In this document: piece after piece, positions 26,774-33,295 of the stretch
Layout: every line of letters starts with the position of its first letter
How positions within the stretch are numbered: position 1 is the first letter of the stretch
Assembly (NCBI RefSeq): GCF_019455385.1
Contig: NZ_JACOFR010000020.1
Span: 85,900-149,899, forward strand
Origin: Bradyrhizobium sp. BR 10289
Lineage (GTDB): Bacteria; Pseudomonadota; Alphaproteobacteria; Rhizobiales; Xanthobacteraceae
Length of the DNA: 64,000 bases
Direction: 5' to 3'
Made by a program: the position numbers and the translations under genes
Notes under the pieces: model-generated
The model's database searches: none
What the model was told of the DNA's origin: nothing
Seen by the model: the letters and a program-made list of their open reading frames with translations, nothing else

Positions 26774-26911
26774 TCAAGCCGCCTTCTTCGCTTTGCCCTT
26801 CTCGGAAAAGCATTCCAGAATCTGGATGCGCAGCTCTTCGGCGGCCGGCCCTTCGACCTTCCTGAGCTCGTTCCAGAGCCTGATCACTTCGCGCTGTTTC
26901 TCGATAGTCAT
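26774..26911 (-). CDS. Small SOS-promoter protein (45 aa)
   Basis: ATG at 26911 is preceded by GGAGGTGA, a near-ideal ribosome site. The product, MTIEKQREVIRLWNELRKVE followed by PAAEELRIQILECFSEKGKA and a KKAA tail, is one long charged helix-loop-helix. Its promoter region carries a LexA-type GTTC-N7-GTTC box (26937-26951) in the same arrangement as the genes at 29212 and 31934. Too short for standard tracks; function unknown. Confidence 0.75.
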   Translation of the reverse strand: MTIEKQREVIRLWNELRKVEGPAAEELRIQILECFSEKGKAKKAA

Positions 26912-26936
26912 GAGTCACCTCCGGGATGACCCATAG

Positions 26937-26951
26937 GAACAAAGTGAGAAC
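26937..26951 (-). promoter_or_regulatory. LexA-type SOS box (copy 1)
   Basis: Read on the minus strand, GTTCTCACTTTGTTC fits the alphaproteobacterial LexA consensus GTTC-N7-GTTC exactly. It sits between a -35-like TGGACT and a -10-like CTATGG, 26 bases upstream of the ATG at 26911, where repressor binding would block RNA polymerase. Confidence 0.75.
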
Positions 26952-27178
26952 AAAAAGTCCAGCCCCCAGCGCACGATTTCAGGGCAAATCGTCTTGAACC
27001 TTTTGGGCTGCGCACGGACTCATGGTGGCTGGGGATTTCAGCGCCCAGTCAATCTGGCAGCGCCGCCGGTGGACGAACATACTCCGTCACCGCGGCGCGG
27101 TTGCTTTTTGGATCTTCAACCTTAAGTTAGAGCCACGGCTGACGGCCAGGCGCTGAAATCACATCGCCGTCAGTTTGG

Positions 27179-27206
27179 AAAGCCCCGTGCGCGAGCGCGG
27201 GGTTTT
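27179..27206 (+). terminator. Rho-independent terminator 1
   Basis: AAAGCCCCGTGC, loop GCGA, GCGCGGGGTTTT: an 8-bp stem with one G-T pair and a T-run. No + strand gene precedes it. Confidence 0.75.
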
Positions 27207-27332
27207 CTCTTGTCCGAGACCGCGATGAACCTTTTCGAGTCCGGCGCGTCTCATTGTTGAAGCTTCCCCCAAAGCTTCCCCATCAAAAGGATCCCCCCAT
27301 CGGAAAGCCCCGCTCCCCCCAGGCGGGGTTTT
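27207..27332 (+). ncRNA. Candidate small RNA ending at terminator 2
   Basis: A stretch between two terminators with no open frame, holding the C-rich repeated element CTTCCCC (twice) and GGATCCCCCC, then a terminator. C-rich single-stranded loops are typical of regulatory RNAs that mask Shine-Dalgarno sequences. No promoter was identified with certainty, so this is a hypothesis. Confidence 0.35.
27304..27332 (+). terminator. Rho-independent terminator 2
   Basis: AAAGCCCCGC, a C-rich loop, then GCGGGGTTTTCG. Oriented for + strand transcripts; no gene upstream, see candidate small RNA. Confidence 0.75.
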
Positions 27333-27352
27333 CGCTTTTGGCAGGCCAACGC

Positions 27353-27387
27353 AAAAACCCCGCTCCGAAGCGATCGGAACGGGGTTT
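27353..27387 (-). terminator. Terminator of the HU gene
   Basis: On the minus strand ACCCCGTTCCG, a 7-base loop and CGGAGCGGGGTTTTTG form a 10-bp stem with a T-run, 52 bases past the stop of the HU-family gene. Confidence 0.9.
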
Positions 27388-27438
27388 GGCACGCTCAACA
27401 CAAAAGCGCGCGATGGTCTGGATCAGACCGCGTCCTTG

Positions 27439-27735
27439 TCAGACCGCGTCCTTGGCGACCTTCAGCGGCGAGGCCTTCACCGACTTGCTGGCGGGCTTGG
27501 CCGCGAACTGCATCGGCTCCTTGGTGAAGGGATTGATGCCCATGCGGGCTTCGGTGGCCGGCTTGTTCACGACCGACATCTTCACGAAACCGGGAATAAC
27601 GAACTCGCCGGATTCGTTGAGCTCCTTGTAGCCGACCGTCGCCATGTACTCGATGACCGACTTCACGTCGTTCTTCGCGAGCTGCGTGCCCTCGGCAATC
27701 GCCTCGATCAATTGTGTCTTCGTCATCTTCGCCAT
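27439..27735 (-). CDS. HU/IHF-family DNA-binding protein
   Basis: A 98-residue histone-like protein. Residues 1-45 form the dimer helices (MTKTQLIEAIAEGTQLAKND, VKSVIEYMATVGYKEL); GEFVIPGFVKMSVVNKPA and ARMGINPFTKEPM give the beta arms, with INP at the DNA-intercalating tip where classical HU has RNP. The C-terminus is Lys/Ala rich (KPASKSVKASPLKVAKDAV). It compacts the nucleoid; the altered tip suggests a variant HU. Single gene with its own terminator. Confidence 0.93.
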   Translation of the reverse strand: MAKMTKTQLIEAIAEGTQLAKNDVKSVIEYMATVGYKELNESGEFVIPGFVKMSVVNKPATEARMGINPFTKEPMQFAAKPASKSVKASPLKVAKDAV

Positions 27736-28073
27736 GTCTGGAATCCTTTTGTGCCAGCGAGCAAATTCTGCTCAGGACGCGGCTGAACCACGCAGCGCAC
27801 CGCCGATTCATGCCTGCTGTCATGAAGTCACGGGGCTTAGAACCCATCGAGGCCCAAAACACAAGCCGCGGCCAGCGCGGGTTCCGCTCATTTATCCCCA
27901 GGCCGCAGCAGCGATCGGGCTTGAGTTGGCCGCGGAATTGACGGGTGCACGCGCGCCCTCGCCCATCCCGTCACCTCACCGTGAAACTTGTGACTGGAGC
28001 TGCGCTGTTCAGACTTCAGTAACCCAACCCCGCCAAGCTCGCCTCAGTATCGTTGCGTTGGAGTATCCTGACA

Positions 28074-28376
28074 GTGCTGGATTTTAACGAGCTGCGTGAA
28101 CTCGCAGCGGATGTTCGCGTGTTCGTCGACCTTGCCGAGGACAAGGCGGAAGCGCTGCGCGCCGTCATCGCCGCCTATGACGTCGTGCTTGCGATCTTTC
28201 CCTCGCAGGAGGGCATGGGCCTTCACGTCATCAAGGGCAAAGAGGTGCTGGACAGGATCGCGACGTCGCGCACCCATGCGATGTACAGCCACACCGCGAT
28301 CGCAGTTCCCGACCTGCAACACGCACAAGCGCTCAAGCTTCTGACGGCGCCTGCCGAACAGCGCATGGCGGCCTAG
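28074..28376 (+). CDS. Conserved hypothetical protein (100 aa)
   Basis: A soluble protein with DFNELRELAADVRVFVDLAE, then DKAEALRAVIAAYDVVLAIF and a His-containing SRTHAMYSHTAIAVPDL. I start at GTG 28074 behind GGAG; a TTG 21 bases upstream also works. Alternating helices and short strands suggest a small alpha/beta domain; the family is not recognised. The 338 bases upstream of it hold nothing I can name. Confidence 0.65.
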   Translation: MLDFNELRELAADVRVFVDLAEDKAEALRAVIAAYDVVLAIFPSQEGMGLHVIKGKEVLDRIATSRTHAMYSHTAIAVPDLQHAQALKLLTAPAEQRMAA

Positions 28377-28402
28377 ATTCTTCTCTCGCACGTCCCCGTT
28401 TA

Positions 28403-28427
28403 GGAACGTCACGTCTGCGCTCCGGTT
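28403..28427 (+). promoter_or_regulatory. EcfG-like (general stress) promoter, imperfect
   Basis: GGAAC, 16 bases, then GGTT: one mismatch from GGAAC-N16-CGTT, the EcfG promoter of alphaproteobacteria. It ends 28 bases before the ATG at 28456. Confidence 0.5.
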
Positions 28428-28455
28428 GGTCCACGCAACCAACCAGGAGTTTGAG

Positions 28456-28722
28456 ATGAAGAAGTTGATCATTGCGACCGCCGCACTCGGCCTGATGTGC
28501 GGCGCCGCCTTCGCGCAGAACCAGACCGGTCCCGCGCCGCAGTCCGACAACATGCAGAAGCCCGGCATGAACAAGATGGACAGGGGCTCGACGACAACGG
28601 GCACGACCGGCATGAGCAATGACGGCACGAGCCGGAGCGGAACCGTCAGGCCCGATGCATCCGGCCAGGGCGGCTCGGGCCCCGGCAGCGACCAGGGCGG
28701 CACGAAGGCCCGCATGAAGTAG
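28456..28722 (+). CDS. Secreted Gly/Ser/Thr-rich small protein
   Basis: An 88-residue protein with a signal peptide (MKKLIIATAALGLMCGAAFA, cleaved before QNQTGP) and a disordered polar mature part (MNKMDRGSTTTGTTGMSNDG; SGQGGSGPGSDQGG). CCAGGAGTTTGAG is its ribosome site. An EcfG-like promoter lies just upstream, so it is probably a stress-induced envelope protein. Function unknown. Confidence 0.8.
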   Translation: MKKLIIATAALGLMCGAAFAQNQTGPAPQSDNMQKPGMNKMDRGSTTTGTTGMSNDGTSRSGTVRPDASGQGGSGPGSDQGGTKARMK

Positions 28723-28846
28723 ACCACACTCGTGCACGACGTGCTTCCGGCCGCGCCGCGCCCCATAAGCCGGCGCGGTCACTTCGTCTACTTTAGTTCC
28801 CTACGTCTGCAACGCCGGTGCACAGGAACCGCAGCGAAGAGGCATG

Positions 28847-28871
28847 GGAACGCTCACCGCTCGCATGCGTT
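28847..28871 (+). promoter_or_regulatory. EcfG (general stress response) promoter
   Basis: GGAAC-N16-CGTT, an exact match to the EcfG/PhyR-regulon consensus. The -10 element ends 27 bases before the ATG at 28899, which is the usual spacing for a short leader. Confidence 0.75.
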
Positions 28872-28898
28872 GCCTCTTCATCAGAGAGGGAGATCATC

Positions 28899-29075
28899 AT
28901 GAGCGTTGAAGGCAAGGCCAAGGAAGCAGCGGGCTACGTCAAGGAAGAGCTGTACGAGCACGGCAAGTCCCCCGAGAGCCAGAAGAAGGCCCAGGAGGGC
29001 CGTGACCTCCGCAACGAAGGCCGCGTCGAAGACGGCAAGCCGCCGAAGACGACGAAGCCCGGCACCGGTCACTGA
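28899..29075 (+). CDS. Small hydrophilic stress protein (CsbD-like)
   Basis: Fifty-eight residues, very charged: MSVEGKAKEAAGYVKEELYE, then KKAQEGRDLRNEGRVEDGK and KTTKPGTGH. The GKAKEAAG start resembles CsbD-type general stress proteins, though it is not a textbook match. AGAGAGGGAGA supplies the ribosome site, and an exact EcfG promoter lies upstream, supporting a general stress role in the cytoplasm. Confidence 0.8.
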   Translation: MSVEGKAKEAAGYVKEELYEHGKSPESQKKAQEGRDLRNEGRVEDGKPPKTTKPGTGH

Positions 29076-29211
29076 CCGCGATTCCGAAAATCAAGCGCGC
29101 GAAAGCCGTTCCTGGCAAATGTCAGGGACGGCTTTTGGCGTTCGGCTGCGGAGCCAAGTCCCGCCGATGTCGACGGTGGAAGACAGAGATAGCCGACTGC
29201 AATCGGTCCGC

Positions 29212-29466
29212 TCACGCGGCGCGCGAGGGCGCCGGCCGACGCCGCGGCACGAACAGGCTCGCGACGATGATGGGGTCGGTATCGCCGAGCGCAGCCCGCT
29301 CCCGAGCAAGGCCGCTCATGACGGTCCTCATCTTGAGGACCTCTCCCGCCACGAAGCTGCAATCCTCGTCCCGGTTGATCTGCTCATGCATGATGGCCTC
29401 GGCCTCTCGCATGCTGACACGCAACGCCCTGATCACTCGCCTGACTTCACTGATGCGGTTGTCCAT
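29212..29466 (-). CDS. Small helical protein behind a LexA box (84 aa)
   Basis: The product is a helical hairpin: MDNRISEVRRVIRALRVSM, REAEAIMHEQINRDEDCSF, then EVLKMRTVMSGLARERAALG and a basic tail (PRRRPAPSRAA). CAAGGAGTGAG lies before the ATG. Its promoter matches those of the genes at 26774 and 31934, with a GTTC-N7-GTTC box. It resembles the 77-residue protein at 31934 in length and helix pattern. Function unknown; DNA-damage induction is inferred. Confidence 0.8.
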   Translation of the reverse strand: MDNRISEVRRVIRALRVSMREAEAIMHEQINRDEDCSFVAGEVLKMRTVMSGLARERAALGDTDPIIVASLFVPRRRPAPSRAA

Positions 29467-29496
29467 GGCTCACTCCTTGCTGGACGACCCACATAA

Positions 29497-29511
29497 GAAC
29501 AAATCGGGAAC
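29497..29511 (-). promoter_or_regulatory. LexA-type SOS box (copy 2)
   Basis: On the minus strand GTTCCCGATTTGTTC, exact GTTC-N7-GTTC, between TTGACT (-35) and TCTTAT (-10), 31 bases upstream of the ATG at 29466. Confidence 0.8.
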
Positions 29512-29546
29512 ATGAAGTCAAGCGGCATCATGCGGCCAAAGGCGCT

Positions 29547-29813
29547 TCAGGACGTCTTGGGGTTCATCAGCAGCAGCTTGAACGTGCCGAGAATGACGAA
29601 GGCGCCGAGACCATAGCTGAGCGCATTCACGCCCCAGCAAATTGCGATGCCGAGGACGGTGGAGCCGCCGACCGCGCCCCAGAACAGATACGCCGCGCTG
29701 ATGCCGGGCCACTCCAGCGACAGGTAAGCGAAGTTGGTAACCGGCTCGATGGCGAGAAGCGTCGCCGAGATGAGCCCGCCGATCGCCAATGCGATGAGGA
29801 TGGTCTTGTTCAT
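29547..29813 (-). CDS. Small three-helix membrane protein
   Basis: An 88-residue membrane protein with hydrophobic segments at about residues 4-22, 38-60 and 62-83 (ILIALAIGGLISATLLAIE; ISAAYLFWGAVGGSTVLGIA; LGAFVILGTFKLLLM). The ATG is unambiguous. Not recognised; likely inner membrane. Confidence 0.75.
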   Translation of the reverse strand: MNKTILIALAIGGLISATLLAIEPVTNFAYLSLEWPGISAAYLFWGAVGGSTVLGIAICWGVNALSYGLGAFVILGTFKLLLMNPKTS

Positions 29814-29923
29814 GCTGGTTAGTCGTGTCGGCCCTGGCGGGGTTCAACTATGGCCGCGGGTGCATTCGATGGATGACTCTCGTCGCTTCCAAAGAAAAAG
29901 CCGCCGGTCAGGGCGGCCTTCGA

Positions 29924-30112
29924 TCAATTGTTGTCGCATTTGCCGGGATTGGCCGAGCACCAGCGGCTCACCTCTCCGCCGCTCCAGCCTCTGGCCTTGT
30001 TGACCGACACGCATTCCTCATAGGTGCACGTCTTCTTGGCCTGGGATTTCTTCTGTTGAGCGAGGGCGGGACCTGTCCCAAGGACAATCGCAATCACGAG
30101 CAGATATTTCAT
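29924..30112 (-). CDS. Secreted small Cys-containing protein
   Basis: Sixty-two residues: signal peptide (MKYLLVIAIVLGTGPALAQ) and a 43-residue mature part with four cysteines (CTYEEC, WCSANPGKC), probably two disulfides in the periplasm. GGAGG lies before the ATG. Function unknown. Confidence 0.8.
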   Translation of the reverse strand: MKYLLVIAIVLGTGPALAQQKKSQAKKTCTYEECVSVNKARGWSGGEVSRWCSANPGKCDNN

Positions 30113-30233
30113 CGAACCTCCAATACAAACGCATCCTGCTGATCAGGTTCAACCGGCGCTGACGTTCCCGAGCTCACCCGGCTCGAGCGTGATGGACTGG
30201 CCATGACGGCGACAGTGCACCAAACCGCCACGT

Positions 30234-30746
30234 TCATTCTCCAGCTATTGTTTGACGGGCGTGCCAGGTCCCATTGCAGCCGTCGGAGCGGCGGAAAGTG
30301 CCCGAACCGCTGCGGCCGGACAAATGTCCCGAACCGATCGAGGTCAATCCATTGGCCTGAAAGACCGACCGCGCCGAACCGTTGGCGCTCACCGAGCCGG
30401 TGAGACCTTCGCCGATGATCCGGCCGCTCGTGACCACGATTGCGCCCGAGCCCGTGCCGCCGCAACCGACGGAGGTCACGATCCATGCACCGTCCACGCT
30501 GCTGCCACCGCCGCCACCGCCGCCGCGTGCGGCACGGCGAGGCTCATCAGCTACCGGCTTGCCGCGCCGCGAAGGCTGATCGGATTCGACCGAGCGTGGC
30601 GCATCGCGCGAGCCCGACAATGATTTCTCGTCGTTCCCGATGCTGCCGCCCGCGCTGCCGGATTGCGCAAGCGCGGCCGTCGAGCCGAACGTGCAGAGGA
30701 GCAAGGCGGAGAACAGGAAATGTCGACGTCGAAACACGGACCGCAT
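30234..30746 (-). CDS. Secreted hypothetical protein with Gly-rich linker
   Basis: A 170-residue protein: signal peptide (FRRRHFLFSALLLCTFGST, cleavage near ALAQ), a charged disordered stretch, a run of glycines (residues 85-91) and a C-terminal beta-rich domain (DGAWIVTSVGCGGTGSGAI; SGHLSGRSGSGTFRRSDGCN; GTWHARQ). Two Gly-Cys pairs may form a disulfide. The domain looks like the small lipocalin-like/secreted modules of rhizobia, but I cannot name it. Confidence 0.72.
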   Translation of the reverse strand: MRSVFRRRHFLFSALLLCTFGSTAALAQSGSAGGSIGNDEKSLSGSRDAPRSVESDQPSRRGKPVADEPRRAARGGGGGGGSSVDGAWIVTSVGCGGTGSGAIVVTSGRIIGEGLTGSVSANGSARSVFQANGLTSIGSGHLSGRSGSGTFRRSDGCNGTWHARQTIAGE

Positions 30747-30865
30747 TGTCGGTGGGTGTCCAATGGCTTTGATGGTCAATTCGATTGTCCTGACCGTCGG
30801 CATGGACGGCAGCAATAATGCGCCAAGCTTTGCCCGTCTTCCCGCACGCGTCAAGCGCGGCGTTC

Positions 30866-31348
30866 TCAGTGCGATCGAACCTGTCGCGGCTCAGATCCTC
30901 GTCGGAGACAACGTCGATTGAGTGAACTATCACCGTCATGCGGCTCTTCGCGCCAAAAGCGCGATCCGTGTTCGCGCCACAGGCGCATGGCCCGCAACGG
31001 CAGCCACGATCCCAGCACCATGGCAACCGCATTGGCTGCGACCACCGCATACTTCACCGGCCCGTCCGAGGTGTCGAGCGGACCGTCGAGGGGAAGGTAT
31101 GGCTCCATCAAATCAGTGGAGAGCATGAAGGCGATGAACGCGACGAAGCCGCCGATGGTCGACACCAGGATGCAGACGCCCCGCCGCTTCATACCGTGCG
31201 TGTTTGATTTTGCCTCGTGATCCATCACGCCGAGCACCGTGAGAACGAGGATGAGGAGCATGCTCATCCAGGCGGCGACGTTCGAGCCCGGCCCGAAGCG
31301 CTCCAGCAACAGCCAGGCAGCGACCGCGAGCAACATGATCGTCGTCAC
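30866..31348 (-). CDS. Hypothetical membrane protein
   Basis: A 160-residue protein with four hydrophobic segments (about residues 1-16, 23-42, 58-78 and 96-115) and a basic cytoplasmic tail (RLWREHGSRFWREE, RRCLRRGSEPRQVRSH). It lies 10 bases after the stop of the small membrane protein at 31359 and is probably cotranscribed. Function unknown. Confidence 0.72.
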   Translation of the reverse strand: MTTIMLLAVAAWLLLERFGPGSNVAAWMSMLLILVLTVLGVMDHEAKSNTHGMKRRGVCILVSTIGGFVAFIAFMLSTDLMEPYLPLDGPLDTSDGPVKYAVVAANAVAMVLGSWLPLRAMRLWREHGSRFWREEPHDGDSSLNRRCLRRGSEPRQVRSH

Positions 31349-31358
31349 CGGGCTTTCC

Positions 31359-31523
31359 TCAATGTCCCCAAAAATGGGCCGTCAAACCGGTCGCGATAAG
31401 GCCAAGGCCGATGATGACGGTCGCGATCTCGATGACGGTGTCCACGCCGAATATCCGCGCGATGATGCTGCCTGCGGTATTCAGGAGGATCTCCACGATC
31501 GCGCTGAGCAAGGCTTCAAGCAT
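31359..31523 (-). CDS. Small membrane protein (54 aa)
   Basis: Fifty-four residues, MLEALLSAIVEILLNTAGSI then TVIEIATVIIGLGLIATGL: two hydrophobic segments, ending HFWGH. The ATG at 31523 is preferred over an upstream frame that reads through unlikely sequence. First gene of a two-gene unit with the 160-residue membrane protein. Confidence 0.65.
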   Translation of the reverse strand: MLEALLSAIVEILLNTAGSIIARIFGVDTVIEIATVIIGLGLIATGLTAHFWGH

Positions 31524-31715
31524 GACCGTTGGTCGCACCCGGCTGTGCCCGGGTTCAAGCACCAGCGCCTGCACCTGATCGGGACTACCACACACGATTA
31601 CGCGCGGTCCTTTGCCTCGCTCTCACCCACGTCCTGTTTGTGCTCGATCGGCTTCACGCCTCGCTCCAGGCTCGGAGGACGCGAAGTTGAGTGCACTGTC
31701 ACCGAAACTCCGTGC

Positions 31716-31940
31716 CTACGGAATATCCCGTTTCTTGCTGCCACCGATTGAATGTGGCTTGTTCAGGAAATACTCGCGATTCCCCGTCGCCGCTTCCGCA
31801 TATTGGTCGATCGAGACCATGATCGCTTCGACATGAGCGCGGCACCAGCCTTCCCGCGTGGCCAGGCGCCGAACGTGGTCCAGAGCTTTCAGGAATGGCG
31901 ACAAGTCGGGCTCGTCGGTGAAGTACCGGCGCTCTACCAT
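31716..31940 (-). CDS. Small hypothetical protein (74 aa), second gene of the SOS-type unit
   Basis: Seventy-four residues, mostly helical (DLSPFLKALDHVRRLATREG, HVEAIMVSIDQYAEAATGN) with a C-terminal NREYFLNKPHSIGG. Its ATG overlaps the 3' end of the 77-residue gene by 7 bases, so both are read from the LexA-box promoter at 32200. Function unknown. Confidence 0.72.
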   Translation of the reverse strand: MVERRYFTDEPDLSPFLKALDHVRRLATREGWCRAHVEAIMVSIDQYAEAATGNREYFLNKPHSIGGSKKRDIP

Positions 31941-32167
31941 TTGCGGCCTCCCAGGACCCTGCCCTTCACCGGGCCGGGCTGCCCTGCCTTCAGCTCATCC
32001 CGCTGGGCGCAGAGCGTCTCGATCCTCGCTTCCATGCGGGAGAGCAAAGCCTCAGCCGAAGCCGTACCGATCCCGGCGCGCTGAAGCTTGAGGATCTCCT
32101 TTCGCTGCCGCCCGACCTGCACGCGCATGCGCTCGATCTCGGCCCGGATGACGTTCAGGTCAGGCAT
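31934..32167 (-). CDS. Small coiled-coil protein behind a LexA box (77 aa)
   Basis: A 77-residue helical hairpin: MPDLNVIRAEIERMRVQVGR, QRKEILKLQRAG, then SAEALLSRMEARIETLCAQR and a basic end (GRVLGGRKW). Heptad positions suggest a coiled coil. I use ATG 32167; a longer frame crosses the promoter. The promoter repeats the GTTC-N7-GTTC layout of 26774 and 29212, and the protein resembles the one at 29212. Followed by the overlapping 74-residue gene. Confidence 0.78.
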   Translation of the reverse strand: MPDLNVIRAEIERMRVQVGRQRKEILKLQRAGIGTASAEALLSRMEARIETLCAQRDELKAGQPGPVKGRVLGGRKW

Positions 32168-32199
32168 GGTCAGTCCCGCAATGTGACGATGGCTAATGA

Positions 32200-32214
32200 G
32201 AACAAAAACGGAAC
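32200..32214 (-). promoter_or_regulatory. LexA-type SOS box (copy 3)
   Basis: On the minus strand GTTCCGTTTTTGTTC, exact GTTC-N7-GTTC, between TGGACT and TCATTA, 33 bases before the ATG at 32167. Its right end shares five bases with an EcfG promoter reading the other way. Confidence 0.75.
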
Positions 32215-32234
32215 GAAGAGTCCAGTCCGACGTT
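32210..32234 (+). promoter_or_regulatory. EcfG promoter of the DUF3072 gene
   Basis: GGAAC-N16-CGTT, exact consensus, 20 bases before the ATG at 32255. Its -35 GGAAC is part of the LexA-type box of the divergent gene. Confidence 0.75.
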
Positions 32235-32254
32235 GGAGTGAAAAGGAGATCGAC

Positions 32255-32446
32255 ATGGCCGACAACACGCAGAAAGACCCGAAGGACTGGGTTTCCGGCG
32301 ACGACCCGATGACCGGCGCCCAGGCATCCTATCTGAAGACCTTGGCCGAACAGGCTCATAAGCCCCTCCCCAAGGAGGATCTGACCAAGGCCGAGGCGTC
32401 CGAGATGATCGACAAGCTCCGTGAGAAAGCCGGACTGGAAAAGTAG
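32255..32446 (+). CDS. DUF3072 family protein
   Basis: Sixty-three residues: KDWVSGDDPMTGAQASYLKT and KPLPKEDLTKAEASEMIDKL are the DUF3072 core, a SAP-like pair of helices that may bind nucleic acid. AAAAGGAGATC is the ribosome site for ATG 32255, which rules out the longer frame. An exact EcfG promoter drives it, so it belongs to the general stress response. Confidence 0.88.
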   Translation: MADNTQKDPKDWVSGDDPMTGAQASYLKTLAEQAHKPLPKEDLTKAEASEMIDKLREKAGLEK

Positions 32447-32634
32447 CCGCCCCGCCGAGGCGCTGTTGAGGAACCCACCCGTGTGGCTGGGTCAGGTCAG
32501 TGGCGCTTCAACAGACCCGGGCGACCCCATGCACCGTCCAGGTCTCGACCCAGCGACGCTAGGAACAAGTCCGCGACGTCGGAATTCGATGAAGATGCGG
32601 TGCCGGCATTCTCCCCCCGGGTGTCGGCACCGAG

Positions 32635-32666
32635 AGCCCCGTGGCGCCGCCGTCGCGGGGCTTTTT
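32635..32666 (+). terminator. Hairpin with T-run directly before a tiny membrane-protein gene
   Basis: AGCCCCGTGGC, loop, GTCGCGGGGCTTTTT. It could end the DUF3072 transcript, but it stops only 4 bases before the ribosome site (CAGGAG) of the 31-codon gene, so attenuation is possible too. Confidence 0.7.
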
Positions 32667-32678
32667 CAGGAGATGAAC

Positions 32679-32774
32679 ATGAGCGATCGCACCGGCAACG
32701 AGCCCGCACCGTTGATCCTGATCGGCGTCGCTGTTCTTCCGGTCATCGCAGTGCTGGCTTACTTCGCGTTTTGA
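32679..32774 (+). CDS. Tiny single-span membrane protein (31 aa)
   Basis: MSDRTGNEPAPLILIGVAVL followed by PVIAVLAYFAF: a polar N-terminus and one membrane helix. CAGGAG lies 6 bases before ATG 32679. Proteins of this form are frequent in Bradyrhizobium; function unknown. Confidence 0.65.
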   Translation: MSDRTGNEPAPLILIGVAVLPVIAVLAYFAF

Positions 32775-32813
32775 CGGACGGGGTCCGACGTCGATACAGC
32801 TTGCGCGGAATTG

Positions 32814-32837
32814 CAGTCCACCGCTGTCGCTGTAATT
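32814..32837 (+). repeat. Accessory-patch direct repeat, copy 1 (diverged)
   Basis: CAGTCCACCGCTG then TCGCTGTAATT; matches the copies at 32860 and 35594 at most positions, same orientation. Confidence 0.6.
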
Positions 32838-32859
32838 ATCGTGTCTCACTTCAGGGGTG

Positions 32860-32884
32860 CAGTCCAGCACTGTGACCGTAATTC
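32860..32884 (+). repeat. Accessory-patch direct repeat, copy 2
   Basis: CAGTCCAGCACTG, two variable bases, ACCGTAATTC. It is 23 of 25 identical to the copy at 35594-35618. The left part contains CAGT/ACTG as a small inverted repeat. Confidence 0.75.
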
Positions 32885-33246
32885 TCGATGGACGCCCTTT
32901 CAAAATAATCTTTAACCGAAAGTAATACCTAAATGGGATCTCTCGACCCCAAGTACCGTCAACCCTTACGGTTGATGGTGATATTGATCGTTAGATAGAT
33001 CAACATGCCGGGCTTCTTCCCACCACTATGCATCGCGGCTGATGTATTTGCAGCTAGCTAGTCTGCAGACGCCAAGAAGCGCGGCGGGAGGGTATTCGCC
33101 AGAGTTTATATTCGCGGACATCCGGAACCAAATTAGCCATGCTGAACCAGCAGACCTTTGAGATACCGCTGCCACTCCAGCCCCCCGCCCCCCGACACTA
33201 GCAAGACGAGCCATGCCGCATCATCACGACGAAGCGGCGTCAATTT

Positions 33247-33267
33247 AGTGCACCGTCATCGCAATTA
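33247..33267 (+). repeat. Accessory-patch direct repeat, copy 3 (degenerate)
   Basis: AGTGCACCGTCATCGCAATTA resembles the other copies with a short deletion. It lies 29 bases left of the abortive-infection gene pair. Confidence 0.4.
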
Positions 33268-33295
33268 GTGATTCCAGTAATTCCAAAGTGACACC

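Larger units (their letters stand above)
26952..27438. other. 487-base gap with three terminator hairpins and possible small RNAs
   Basis: No protein-coding frame is convincing here. It contains the 17-base motif copy at 27030-27046, terminators at 27179, 27304 and 27353, and a C-rich stretch (27265-27300, with CTTCCCC twice) directly before the second terminator. Confidence 0.55.
32775..33295. other. 521-base AT-richer gap with direct repeats at the edge of an accessory patch
   Basis: No credible gene. It contains three copies of a short motif (32814, 32860, 33247) that appears again at 35594 on the far side of the abortive-infection genes. Base composition falls visibly from about 32890 onward. 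Confidence 0.6.
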
